Assembly (NCBI GenBank): GCA_036638975.1
Contig: JAVWJP010000017.1
Coordinates: 1-45,112, forward strand
Direction of reading: 5' to 3'
DNA from: JAVWJP01 sp036638975
GTDB lineage: Bacteria; Bacillota; Clostridia; Oscillospirales; Ruminococcaceae
Length of the DNA: 45,112 nucleotides
Shown: piece by piece, positions 22,932-31,179 of the stretch
Layout: the number at the start of each line of letters is the position of its first letter
Numbering within the stretch: position 1 is the stretch's first letter
The notes under the pieces: model-generated
Databases searched by the model: none
Told to the model about the DNA's origin: nothing
What the model saw: the letters and a program-made list of their open reading frames with translations, nothing else
Position numbers and translations under genes: made by a program

Positions 22932-23521
22932 CATTTGTAGTAGAATTTATCACCCTCGCCATGACTGCAATATTCCTTGAAAACCTTGTGCTTTCACGCG
23001 CCCTGGGCAGCAGCCGTGTTATACGCGCCATAAATGGCGGCAAGCATATATTATGGTTTGGAAGCTTGCTTACCATTATAACCACGCTTTCTTCTGTTGC
23101 GACATATTTTGTAAATGAGTTTTGGCAGGGTACAAAAATAACAAACGAGTACCGACCATTTATGTTTGTTGTTGCGATATCTCTGGTATATTTTTTGGTA
23201 TATTTTTTCTTTAAATTTGCATTTCCGGCGCTGCATAAAAAAATAGGCGAGGTTTTAACACTTGCTACTTTTAACTGTGCACTTTTAGGCTCGCTCTTTT
23301 TGGCGGCGGACCAAAACTTCAGCCTTGTAAAAAGCATGGGCTTCGGTTTTGGCTCCGGCATAGGCTTTACACTGGCTACACTTCTTGTCATGGAGGGCAA
23401 GCGGCGCTTGCTTTTGTGCGAGGTGCCAAAAGCTTTTAAGGGGTTTCCGGTTACACTTATGTATTTGGGACTGGTTGCTCTTGCAATGTATGGGCTGGTA
23501 GGGCACCAGCTGCCATTTTAA
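22928..23521 (+). CDS. RnfA-like membrane subunit with one of two cluster cysteines lost
   Basis: This 197-aa, six-span membrane protein matches RnfA/RsxA throughout: FLENLVLSRALGSSR (normally a VNNxVLxxFLGxCP-type motif), TLATFNCALLGSLFL (normally TxNCAVLG), GFGFGSGIGFTLATLL, and EVPKAFKGFPVTLMYLGLVALAMYG (normally DVPxPFRG...). The first cluster cysteine is replaced by Ser29; the second, Cys117, is kept. The start ATG 22928 has GAGGGGGG upstream and overlaps the preceding stop by 4 bp. In known Rnf/Nqr complexes A and E form inverted halves around a 2Fe-2S cluster; here that site is mostly gone. Confidence 0.86.
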   Translation: MTFVVEFITLAMTAIFLENLVLSRALGSSRVIRAINGGKHILWFGSLLTIITTLSSVATYFVNEFWQGTKITNEYRPFMFVVAISLVYFLVYFFFKFAFPALHKKIGEVLTLATFNCALLGSLFLAADQNFSLVKSMGFGFGSGIGFTLATLLVMEGKRRLLLCEVPKAFKGFPVTLMYLGLVALAMYGLVGHQLPF

Positions 23522-23547
23522 AAAAGTAATGTATAGGCGGTGATGAT

Positions 23548-24792
23548 ATGTCAAAGGGTTTTAAAGTAAGGCGTACAAAAACCCGGATATACCGAAGAAA
23601 TCGTAGCAAGTCGCACTCTCCGCTTGGTATAGCGGCGGCAGTGCTTTTTGTCGCTGGTTTGTTTGTTTTGGGTTGGTTTGTTTATCCGCCTGTTTATGAC
23701 TTAATTACCGGTAAAACCTCCCTTAAAATAAAGCCCGATGCGGTGTCATCTGCACCGTCTGTTTTACCGTCGGAGATTGTTACTTTGACACCGGAGAAAC
23801 CCGCCGAGCCAGAACCCGAGCCTAAGTCTGATGAACTGAAGATGCTTTATGCGCCGTACGATATTGTAAAGAATGCCGCCGAGCTTGAAAAGCTTGCGCA
23901 AAAGGCTAAGGCGGCGGGCTGCAATACTTTGCTTTTTGAAGTTAAAGACAATAATGGCAATGTCCTTTATAAAACGGCCAATGAAACAGCGCTTAACAGC
24001 GGCGCTGTAGCGAAAGATGCTTTCGATTTAAAACAGGTTGCAGAAGCTCTTGCAAAGCACGGCTTAAAACCCGCTGTGAGGTTGCATACCTTTAAAGACC
24101 ATGCGGTGTCGCGCAAAAACGTAGAAATGGCTGTGCATTATATGAACAGCTCGGGGCTGTGGCTTGATAATTACGCTGACAAGGGCGGTCGGTCGTGGCT
24201 TAACCCATACGACAGCTCGGCGCAGGAATATAATATAGCATTGGCGCAGGAGTGTGCAGATGCGGGGGCTGTGCTTGTTATAGCCGACAGTGTGCAGTTT
24301 CCAAATGCGGTTGGAATGAACCTTGCAAGCTACGGCGACACACATGAGGTGACATGGGAGCAGACGCTTGAGCAGTTTGTTGTAAAAATGGAAGATGCCT
24401 TGACACAAAATGGCGCACAGCTTGCTGTGGGTGCGGTTGGCAGCAGCGTTACCTCAGGCTATTCCAAGCTTGAGTATTTGGGAAAGCCGCTGCAATATAA
24501 AGCACAGCTTGCCATAAACTGTATGCCTGCATATTGGGAATGGCAAAGCCCAAAACCAAATGAAGCACCTGTAAAAACGGCGGGAGCAACCCTAAGCCAA
24601 ACTTTAAAACCTGTGCAGGCTGCAAAAAAAGAGCTCATACCATACGTTCAATGCTATACTGATAGTAAAATTAAAGAAGTAAACAACAAACCGTATACTA
24701 AGGCAGAGGTAGACGAGCAGCTTGCGGTGCTTAAAGAGCTTGGCTTGGAAAGCTATATTCTTTACAGCCCCGATGGAATATATCCGTTTTAA
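23548..24792 (+). CDS. Membrane-anchored glycoside hydrolase-like protein (DUF4015 type)
   Basis: This 414-aa protein has a basic N-terminus, one membrane segment at about residues 27-52 and a Pro/Glu-rich linker, and then an extracellular TIM-barrel-like domain of the putative glycosidase family DUF4015 (PF13200). Landmarks are an LEKLAQKAKAAGCNTLLFEVKDNNGNVLY segment, LKPAVRLHTFKD, SWLNPYDSSAQEYNIALAQECADAGA, VLVIADSVQFP, YLGKPLQYKAQLAINCMPAYWEW and YILYSPDGIYPF. No activity has been firmly assigned to most members; a wall or capsular glycan role is inferred. It lies 26 bp after the RnfA-like gene with no terminator between, so it probably belongs to the same operon. Confidence 0.78.
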   Translation: MSKGFKVRRTKTRIYRRNRSKSHSPLGIAAAVLFVAGLFVLGWFVYPPVYDLITGKTSLKIKPDAVSSAPSVLPSEIVTLTPEKPAEPEPEPKSDELKMLYAPYDIVKNAAELEKLAQKAKAAGCNTLLFEVKDNNGNVLYKTANETALNSGAVAKDAFDLKQVAEALAKHGLKPAVRLHTFKDHAVSRKNVEMAVHYMNSSGLWLDNYADKGGRSWLNPYDSSAQEYNIALAQECADAGAVLVIADSVQFPNAVGMNLASYGDTHEVTWEQTLEQFVVKMEDALTQNGAQLAVGAVGSSVTSGYSKLEYLGKPLQYKAQLAINCMPAYWEWQSPKPNEAPVKTAGATLSQTLKPVQAAKKELIPYVQCYTDSKIKEVNNKPYTKAEVDEQLAVLKELGLESYILYSPDGIYPF

Positions 24793-24800
24793 ATGAGCAA

Positions 24801-24841
24801 AACGCACTTGCAGCTTTTTATAGCGGCAAGTGCGTTTTTTA
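24801..24841. terminator. Terminator closing the rpe/Rnf-like operon, also facing trxA
   Basis: An 11-bp stem, AACGCACTTGC/GCAAGTGCGTT, has TTTTTT on the + side and TTTT on the - side, so it probably works for both convergent genes. Confidence 0.88.
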
Positions 24842-24863
24842 GCTTATGTGTATTAAAGTAAAG

Positions 24864-25187
24864 TTATATGTTTACCTTTGCAAGTGCGTCGGTAAAGCGC
24901 TGCTTTGGCAAAAAGCCAACCAGACGTTCTTTTTCTACACCATCTTTAAAAATTATTACCGTGGGAATAGTCATAACATTAAAGCGCGCGGCGATATCGC
25001 TTTCTTCGTCAAGGTTTACCTTGCCCACAACCACACTGCCGTCAAGCTCGTCTGCAAGCTCCTCGATAGTAGGACCCAGCATTCTGCACGGAGCACACCA
25101 CTCCGCCCAAAAATCGACCAAAGCAACGCCTTTTCCGCCGACAACCGCTTTTTCAAAGCTTTCTTTATTAAAGTGCTCAAGTGACAT
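24864..25187 (-). CDS. trxA: Thioredoxin
   Basis: This 107-aa cytosolic disulfide reductase has the full thioredoxin fold: VALVDFWAEWCAPCRMLGP with redox Cys31 and Cys34, VGKVNLDEESDIAARFNVMTIPTVIIF with the cis-Pro in TIPT, and the final GFLPKQRFTDAL. The active site is WCAPC rather than the common WCGPC, a variant found in various clostridia that may shift the redox potential. AGGAGG lies upstream of ATG 25187. It is monocistronic and convergent with the DUF4015 gene. Confidence 0.95.
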   Translation of the reverse strand: MSLEHFNKESFEKAVVGGKGVALVDFWAEWCAPCRMLGPTIEELADELDGSVVVGKVNLDEESDIAARFNVMTIPTVIIFKDGVEKERLVGFLPKQRFTDALAKVNI

Positions 25188-25446
25188 ATTTCTTCCTCCT
25201 GTATCGGTTTATTATGGTTTTGTTTTAAGACTGCATATCCATATAAATTAAACATTTGCTTTGCACTGAATTTCGCCTGTTATTTTTCATCAAAACAGCC
25301 TGTTTATATAGTATAGCACTTTAGAACAATTTTAACAGCAAATAACCCAATTTGCAACAAAAAGAGGGCTATTGGTAAAAAATTAAAAGATTATTCAAAA
25401 TAAGCGCAATAAGGCAGCTCCGGTATAGGTGCAACTAAAATTAATC

Positions 25447-26343
25447 TTAGGGGTTGTCCTCTTGAGTGAGGGTTTCGCGCAAATATGCACGGCGATACTG
25501 CAAGGGTGTAAAGCCTGTAGATTTTTTAAAGACTCTACCAAAATAGTTTGCGTCGTTGAAAGCACATTTGTCCGAAACATCGGCTATAGATGCCGTGCTT
25601 TCGCTTAAAACTTTTTTTGCAAGCTCTATGCGCTTGTTGCGAATATATTTGCCTACGGGCATTCCCAGGTGCTCGGTAAAAAGGTGTGACAGGTAATATT
25701 TGTTTACAAAGCACTCGGCAGATATTTCGTCCAGACCTATTTCTTTTAAAAAGTTTTCATCTATAAAAGCCAGTACCTTTTGCAGAACAGGGTCTTTGTT
25801 AGGCAGCTCTAAGCTTGTGTGCGCACTGTTTAATATGCGAAAAATATACATTAAAAGTGTGTGCGAGGTGTCCTTTGCAATTTCAACGTAAAATTCTTTT
25901 TTTGATGAAATTTCTTCATTTATAATGTTGAACAGCGCTGCTAAAACGGGTGCGTATTCGCCGGATTTAAAAATAAAAGCTGAATTTGTTGTTAAAATAC
26001 AGTTTGGAGGCAGGTTTTTAAGCTGAATTTTGTCAAAAGCCAAAAAGCTTGCTTCTATGGGTGCCTGTGTGCTGCTGTGCTCACAGTGCGTTATTCCGGC
26101 ATTGTAAATTACAATGTCGCCTTGCTCTATATGATAGCTTTTATCGTCAATCATAACGCTTCCGTTGCCGTGCAGCAAAAATATAATTTCAAGAAATTCA
26201 TGGTGGTGTGCGTCATCGCGCCAATCTTGTTTTTTTCGTAAGGTACCCGAATATAATAGCGTTGGGTTTATACTTACAAAAGATTTTTTGTCTATGGTGT
26301 AGTGCTGCCGTTGTGCGCTGTCGCTGCGGTGTACGTCCTGCAT
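25447..26343 (-). CDS. AraC-family regulator, probable regulator of the L-fucose operon
   Basis: This 298-aa regulator has an N-terminal cupin (HHHEFLEIIFLLHGNGSVMIDD, QGDIVIYNAGITHCEHS) and a C-terminal double helix-turn-helix (LDEISAECFVNKYYLSHLFTEHLG, then ASIADVSDKCAFNDANYFGRVFK followed by GFTPLQYRR). The start ATG 26343 has AAAAGGAG 9 nt upstream. It is divergent from the fucose ABC importer operon, which is the classical arrangement for a local sugar-responsive activator or repressor. Fucose or fuculose as effector is inferred from position only. Confidence 0.92.
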   Translation of the reverse strand: MQDVHRSDSAQRQHYTIDKKSFVSINPTLLYSGTLRKKQDWRDDAHHHEFLEIIFLLHGNGSVMIDDKSYHIEQGDIVIYNAGITHCEHSSTQAPIEASFLAFDKIQLKNLPPNCILTTNSAFIFKSGEYAPVLAALFNIINEEISSKKEFYVEIAKDTSHTLLMYIFRILNSAHTSLELPNKDPVLQKVLAFIDENFLKEIGLDEISAECFVNKYYLSHLFTEHLGMPVGKYIRNKRIELAKKVLSESTASIADVSDKCAFNDANYFGRVFKKSTGFTPLQYRRAYLRETLTQEDNP

Positions 26344-26588
26344 ATTACTCAGCTCCTTTTATTATGTACAAAGTATACAAATTGTTATTGTGAAAATCAA
26401 AATATATGAAAATTATAGCACGCGATTGTTACTTTAGACAACAATAGCGTGTATAGAAAAAATCCTCTTTTGTTGTTATACTGTAAAGGTAAGTAATTTT
26501 AAATGTGAATACAATTACAGCAAGCGAAAAAACTGGTAAAACTGCACAATGAATGCTTGCTTATATAATTGAAAAAGGAGGGGTTAGT
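26344..26588. promoter_or_regulatory. Divergent control region of the fucose operon with inverted repeat
   Basis: This 245-bp gap between the AraC gene and the ABC operon contains the inverted repeat ATTGTT-N9-AACAAT at 26425-26445, which extends imperfectly to GCGATTGTT/AACAATAGC. A -10-like TATACT at 26477-26482 has no good -35, as is common at activator-dependent promoters. The ribosome site AAAGGAGGGG precedes ATG 26589. Confidence 0.45.
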
Positions 26589-28088
26589 ATGGATGAAGTG
26601 ATTTTAGAGATGCAGAATATTGATAAATATTTTGCCGGTGTACATGCGCTAAAATCCGTTCAATTTCAATTGAAAAAGGGCGAAGTTCACGCACTTATGG
26701 GTGAAAACGGCGCAGGAAAATCTACGCTTATGAAGGTTCTCTGTGGAATTTATCCTCGTGACGGCGGAACTATAAAGCTTTTTGGCAAGGACGTTAATTT
26801 CCATAATATAGCAGAAAGCCAACAGGCAGGTATAAGTATTATACATCAAGAGCTTAACATGATGAATCACCTCACAGTCGCACAAAATATATTTATAGGG
26901 CGCGAGCCGCTAAAAAACAAGGTGTACATAGATGACAAGCAAATGGAAGAGGACGCCAAAGGGCTTTTTAAGAAAATAGGCGTTAATATCGACCCATCTG
27001 TGACGCTTGGTACATTAACGGTAGGTAAACAGCAAATGGTCGAAATTGCAAAGGCGATTTCGCGCAACTCTAAGCTGCTTATACTTGACGAGCCTACGGC
27101 AACGCTTACACAGGTAGAGGTTGACGAGCTTTTTGCCATAATGGAGGATTTGCGCAGCAAGGGCATTGGCATGATATATATTTCGCACAGAATGGACGAG
27201 ATTACAAGGATTTCGGACAGAGTTTCGGTAATGCGCGACGGCGAATATATAGGCACGCTGCTTACAAAGGACACCACCAAGGACGAGATTGTTAAGATGA
27301 TGGTGGGACGTGTAATTTACGGCGACCAAAAAACAAAAAGCACAGTTGCACCGGACGCCCCCGTGGTGCTTGAGGTTAAAAATTTAAACCGCGGCAAAAC
27401 TATACGCGACGTAAGCTTTAAGCTTCATAAGGGCGAAATACTTGGGTTCTCAGGTCTTATGGGTGCGGGGCGCACAGAGGTTGCAAGGGCTATTTACGGT
27501 GCAGACCCGTTTGACAGCGGAGAGATTTTTGTAAACGGAAAGCCTGTTAAAATTACAACTCCAAACGAAGCGGTTAATAACGGAATTTGTTATTTGTCTG
27601 AGGACAGAAAACGTTATGGCTGCCTTCTTATAAAATCGGTTGCGGAAAACACTGTTTTAAGCTCGGTTCCCAAATACTTTAAGCATGGCTTTTTAGATGA
27701 TGTACAGATAGAAAAGGACGCGCAGGAGGTAAATGACAAGCTTAAAACCAAAACTCCGTCGATGAAGCAAATGGTCAAGAATCTTTCCGGCGGCAACCAG
27801 CAAAAGGTTATAGTTGCAAAGTGGCTTGTGCGAGATTCCGAAATATTTATATTTGACGAACCGACACGCGGCATAGACATAGGCGCTAAGAGCGAGATGT
27901 ATACCCTCATGGAGGACTTGGCATCTAAAGGTAAATCCATTATTATGATTTCCTCCGAGCTTTCTGAGATTCAAAGGCTTAGCGACAGAGTAGTGGTAAT
28001 GTGCGAGGGACGAGTGACCGCCACTTTGAACATCGAAGATGTAACTCAGGAAGAAATTATGAAATATGCAACAATGAGAGAGGAATGA
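26589..28088 (+). CDS. Sugar ABC importer ATPase (RbsA/MglA type), probably for L-fucose
   Basis: This 499-aa protein has two fused nucleotide-binding domains, the RbsA/MglA layout. Domain 1 has Walker A GENGAGKST and Walker B LLILDEPTATL. Domain 2 has a degenerate Walker A (GLMGAGRTE), the signature LSGGNQQKV and Walker B IFIFDEPTRGIDIGAK. It powers import of a monosaccharide through the permease that starts 4 bp downstream. ATG 26589 is preferred, since AAAGGAGGGG is just upstream; the frame opening at 26553 has no ribosome site. The substrate is inferred from the downstream fucose catabolic genes. Confidence 0.94.
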   Translation: MDEVILEMQNIDKYFAGVHALKSVQFQLKKGEVHALMGENGAGKSTLMKVLCGIYPRDGGTIKLFGKDVNFHNIAESQQAGISIIHQELNMMNHLTVAQNIFIGREPLKNKVYIDDKQMEEDAKGLFKKIGVNIDPSVTLGTLTVGKQQMVEIAKAISRNSKLLILDEPTATLTQVEVDELFAIMEDLRSKGIGMIYISHRMDEITRISDRVSVMRDGEYIGTLLTKDTTKDEIVKMMVGRVIYGDQKTKSTVAPDAPVVLEVKNLNRGKTIRDVSFKLHKGEILGFSGLMGAGRTEVARAIYGADPFDSGEIFVNGKPVKITTPNEAVNNGICYLSEDRKRYGCLLIKSVAENTVLSSVPKYFKHGFLDDVQIEKDAQEVNDKLKTKTPSMKQMVKNLSGGNQQKVIVAKWLVRDSEIFIFDEPTRGIDIGAKSEMYTLMEDLASKGKSIIMISSELSEIQRLSDRVVVMCEGRVTATLNIEDVTQEEIMKYATMREE

Positions 28089-28092
28089 GAAG

Positions 28093-29118
28093 ATGGAAAA
28101 GCTTAAACGCTTAGCTTCAAAAGGCAAACAGAATTTTATAGTTTTGTTGGCGCTTCTTGTGCTGGTAATTATATTCAGCCTTTTAAACAAAAACTTTGTG
28201 GACAAATACAACATCGTAAGTATGGCGCAGTCCCTTGCCCCATATGCCATCTTGGCGCTTGGAGTAACCTTTGTTATAGCAACGGGAGGCATTGATTTAT
28301 CCATAGGTACTGTGTGCATAGCCTCGGCGGTGGTTGCCGGTAAAATGTTTATGGACGGTATGCCGCTTGCGCTTACTATACCGGTAATGATACTTATAGG
28401 AACATTCTTTGGCCTTATAAACGGGATTTTGGTTGCAAAGCTTAAAATACCGGCATTTATAGCAACACTGGGCACAATGATGTTTTCGCGCGGTCTTTCG
28501 GCAATTATAGTTTCTGTGCCGAATATATTCTTCCCGAGCGGCACATGGTTTAACGCATTGTTCTCTAACGCAAACGGTATACCGACAGGCTTCTTTTGGG
28601 TAATAGGCTTTACCGTGCTCTGCTCTTACCTTATGTATAAGAATATCATAGGTAGGTACATTTTGTCTATAGGCAGTAACGAAGAAGCTACGCGTCTTTC
28701 CGGTATAGACACCGACAAATATAAAATTATAGCTTATGTTATAGCGGGGACGGCAGCAGGTATAGCGGCTATATTCTGGGCGGCATCGTTCTCTACGGTT
28801 GCTTCCGCTACAGGTAACGGCATGGAGCTTGATGCCATTGCAGGCGTGTACATAGGCGGAACAAGCGCAGCGGGCGGTATAGCCTCTGTAGCGGGCTCGC
28901 TTTTAGGCTCTATAATGCTTGTGGTTATACGCAGCGGGTTAAACTTTGTTTTGGCGCGCTTCAACCTCAACGTAAACTCTACCTATGTAACCTTTGTTTT
29001 AACAGGTATAATAGTAGTTGCGGCTGTGCTTATGGACGTTATTAAAACCCAGCGCGCAAACCGTGTTAAAATTAAAAAATCGGCGTCGGAGCCTGCAAAA
29101 TCAAAGAATCCGGCTTAA
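28093..29118 (+). CDS. Sugar ABC importer permease (RbsC type), probably for L-fucose
   Basis: This 341-aa membrane protein of the BPD_transp_2 family has about 8-10 membrane spans. Typical motifs are ALGVTFVIATGGIDLSIGT, LKIPAFIATLGTMMFSRGLS, GRYILSIGSNEEATRLSGID (the cytoplasmic loop that contacts the ATPase) and AGVYIGGTSAAGGIASVAGSLLGS. Most Ile codons are ATA, the style of this genome's ordinary genes. It lies 4 bp after the ATPase and 56 bp before the binding protein. Confidence 0.93.
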   Translation: MEKLKRLASKGKQNFIVLLALLVLVIIFSLLNKNFVDKYNIVSMAQSLAPYAILALGVTFVIATGGIDLSIGTVCIASAVVAGKMFMDGMPLALTIPVMILIGTFFGLINGILVAKLKIPAFIATLGTMMFSRGLSAIIVSVPNIFFPSGTWFNALFSNANGIPTGFFWVIGFTVLCSYLMYKNIIGRYILSIGSNEEATRLSGIDTDKYKIIAYVIAGTAAGIAAIFWAASFSTVASATGNGMELDAIAGVYIGGTSAAGGIASVAGSLLGSIMLVVIRSGLNFVLARFNLNVNSTYVTFVLTGIIVVAAVLMDVIKTQRANRVKIKKSASEPAKSKNPA

Positions 29119-29174
29119 ATTGTACCCCATCCGTAAGGATAAAATAAAAGAGCAAAAGAAAGAGGAGAAAAAAT

Positions 29175-30299
29175 ATGAAAAAAATCTTTTCAAGAGTACT
29201 TTCAGTTCTTCTGGCTGCAACACTTGTAATGGCTATGACAGCTTGCGGCGGCGCACCTGCAAAATCCGAGGCAGCGGCACCTGCAGCACCGGCTGAGAGC
29301 AAAGCATCTGAAGCGGCACCTGCAGCACCTGCGGCAGACGCCGGAACAAAAACTATTGCAGTTGTTGCAAAGGGAGAATCTCACGCATTCTGGCAGTCTG
29401 TTAAAACAGGCGCAGAAGACGCGGGCAAAAAGTACGGATACGCAGTAACCTTCCGTGGTCCTGCTTCAGAATCTGCAAAAGACCTTCCTTCACAGATGGA
29501 AATGGTACAGTCTGCACTTTCTAACAATGCTACAGGCTTAGTACTTGCAACAATCGGCGAAGGCTATGTAGATTTATTAAAGCAAGCAAAAGAGAAGAAA
29601 ATACCTGTTGTTCAGTTTGACAGCGGAATATGGAAAGCCGACGTTGACGCCTTGAACACAGCAAGTGCAAACCCAATCATCTCATCTGTTGCAACAAGCA
29701 ACGAAATTGCTGCCGGTCTTGCCGCAGAGAATTTCTTCAATGCTATTAAAGCAGATATCGCAGCAAGCAAAGATGGTTATGTAGTTGGTATTATTCAGCA
29801 TGATGAAACCCAAACAGGTATAGACCGTGCAAAGGGCTTTGCAGATAAATTTACAGCTCTTGCCGATGCAGAAGCAACAACAAAAGGCAAATATAAGCTC
29901 GAAAAAGAAGTTAAACCGGGCGACGCAGACAACGCTTATAAAGCAGCTCTTGAAGCCCTCTTTGAAAAAGGCGCAAAAGCAATCTTTATGACCAACGAAG
30001 GCGTAGTTAAACAAGTTTACGATGCTATCGGCGCAGCAGGCGCAAAATATGATGCCATTAAATTCTGCGGTTACGATGCAGGTTCAAAGCAAATCGAGTG
30101 GATGAAGAAAACAACCGGTCCTAAGCTTGTAGGTTCTGTTGCTCAAGATTCTTACCAGATTGGCTATCAGGCAACCGAGCAGGCGGTATTTGCTATCGAA
30201 GGCAAACAAATCACCGATACCGTTGCAATTGGCGGCGCATGGTGGGATGCTAAAAACGTAGACGACATGATTAGCAAAAACCTCGTATACCAAGGTTAA
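29175..30299 (+). CDS. Sugar-binding lipoprotein (RbsB type) of the fucose ABC importer
   Basis: This 374-aa periplasmic-binding-protein-like lipoprotein has a type II signal peptide with lipobox MTAC (Cys24) and an Ala/Pro/Glu-rich linker to about residue 55. The type I fold follows: KTIAVVAKGESHAFWQSVKTGAEDAGKKYGY, TGLVLATIGEGYVDLLKQAKEKKIPVVQFDSG, GYVVGIIQHDETQTGIDRAKGF and FCGYDAGSKQIEW. Its codons lean to ATC/ATT and GTT, unlike its ATA-rich neighbours, as expected for a very highly expressed binding protein. It probably captures L-fucose outside the cell. A strong hairpin follows at 30371. Confidence 0.93.
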   Translation: MKKIFSRVLSVLLAATLVMAMTACGGAPAKSEAAAPAAPAESKASEAAPAAPAADAGTKTIAVVAKGESHAFWQSVKTGAEDAGKKYGYAVTFRGPASESAKDLPSQMEMVQSALSNNATGLVLATIGEGYVDLLKQAKEKKIPVVQFDSGIWKADVDALNTASANPIISSVATSNEIAAGLAAENFFNAIKADIAASKDGYVVGIIQHDETQTGIDRAKGFADKFTALADAEATTKGKYKLEKEVKPGDADNAYKAALEALFEKGAKAIFMTNEGVVKQVYDAIGAAGAKYDAIKFCGYDAGSKQIEWMKKTTGPKLVGSVAQDSYQIGYQATEQAVFAIEGKQITDTVAIGGAWWDAKNVDDMISKNLVYQG

Positions 30300-30370
30300 T
30301 TTTTAAAAGTACACAGGGCAGCGGGGGCTTTGACGTATGATATTTCATGCGTAGTTCCGACAGGCTCAAG

Positions 30371-30430
30371 ACCCCAACTGGCACGAAGCCGCACCTTTTG
30401 GTGCGTGCCGGCGGTCGGTTGGGGTTTTTT
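30371..30430 (+). terminator. Intra-operon terminator/attenuator after the sugar-binding protein
   Basis: A long hairpin closes with ACCCCAAC/GTTGGGGT, contains an inner GCACC-TTTT-GGTGC stem, and is followed by TTTTTT. It lies between the binding-protein gene and fucA. Partial termination here would give more binding protein than downstream enzymes, a common pattern in sugar ABC operons. Confidence 0.85.
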
Positions 30431-30461
30431 TAAACAAAATGCAAAGCAGAAGGAGAAAATT

Positions 30462-31136
30462 ATGAATATTAACGATATTAAAGACCAAATTTGTGATGTT
30501 TGTCACAAAACATGGCAGCTGGGCTGGGTAGCTGCAAACGACGGTAACGTTTCGGCAAGGCTTGATGACGGAACATTTCTTGCAACACCGACAGGCATAA
30601 GCAAGGCTTTTATCACACCCGAGAAGCTTGTTCGTATAAACGCAAAGGGCGAAATTTTAGAGGCGGCAGAGGGTTACCGTCCGTCAAGTGAGATTAAAAT
30701 GCACCTGCGCTGCTACGAGAAACGCGATGACGTGTTCTCGGTAATTCATGCACACCCGCCGGGAGCAACAGGCTTTGCAGTAGCACACAAGGCAATGGAT
30801 ATGTACAACATGATAGAGGACGTTGCGGTTATAGGTGCTGTTCCGCTTACACCCTATGGCACACCATCTACCGTTGAAGTTCCAAACTCCATAGAGCCGT
30901 ACCTTGAAAACCACGACGTAATGCTTTTGGAGAACCATGGCGCATTGGCTGTAGGCAGCGATGTATATACGGCTTTTTACCGCATGGAGAGCTTAGAGCT
31001 TTGGGCGAAAATAACAATAAACGCAGTAATTTTGGGCGGAAGTAAGGATATCTCGCGCGAAAACATTGATAAGCTTATAAATTTACGTTCTTATTACGGT
31101 GTAACAGGGCGTCACCCTGGCTACGAAAAATTTTAG
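30462..31136 (+). CDS. fucA: L-fuculose-phosphate aldolase (class II aldolase)
   Basis: This enzyme cleaves L-fuculose 1-phosphate into dihydroxyacetone phosphate and L-lactaldehyde (224 aa, zinc enzyme, cytosol). Motifs are WVAANDGNVSARL, TPTGISK, PSSEIKMHLRCY with the catalytic Glu, HAHPPGATGFA with two zinc His, and LLENHGALAVG with the third His. ATG 30462 follows AAGGAG with 6 nt spacing; the longer frame from 30330 would run through the terminator hairpin. The context with fucU, fucI and fucO makes fuculose phosphate more likely than rhamnulose or ribulose phosphate. Confidence 0.93.
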   Translation: MNINDIKDQICDVCHKTWQLGWVAANDGNVSARLDDGTFLATPTGISKAFITPEKLVRINAKGEILEAAEGYRPSSEIKMHLRCYEKRDDVFSVIHAHPPGATGFAVAHKAMDMYNMIEDVAVIGAVPLTPYGTPSTVEVPNSIEPYLENHDVMLLENHGALAVGSDVYTAFYRMESLELWAKITINAVILGGSKDISRENIDKLINLRSYYGVTGRHPGYEKF

Positions 31137-31179
31137 TTGAAAGCTTTTAGGCGAATTTATTAAGTTAGGAGTAAACGCT

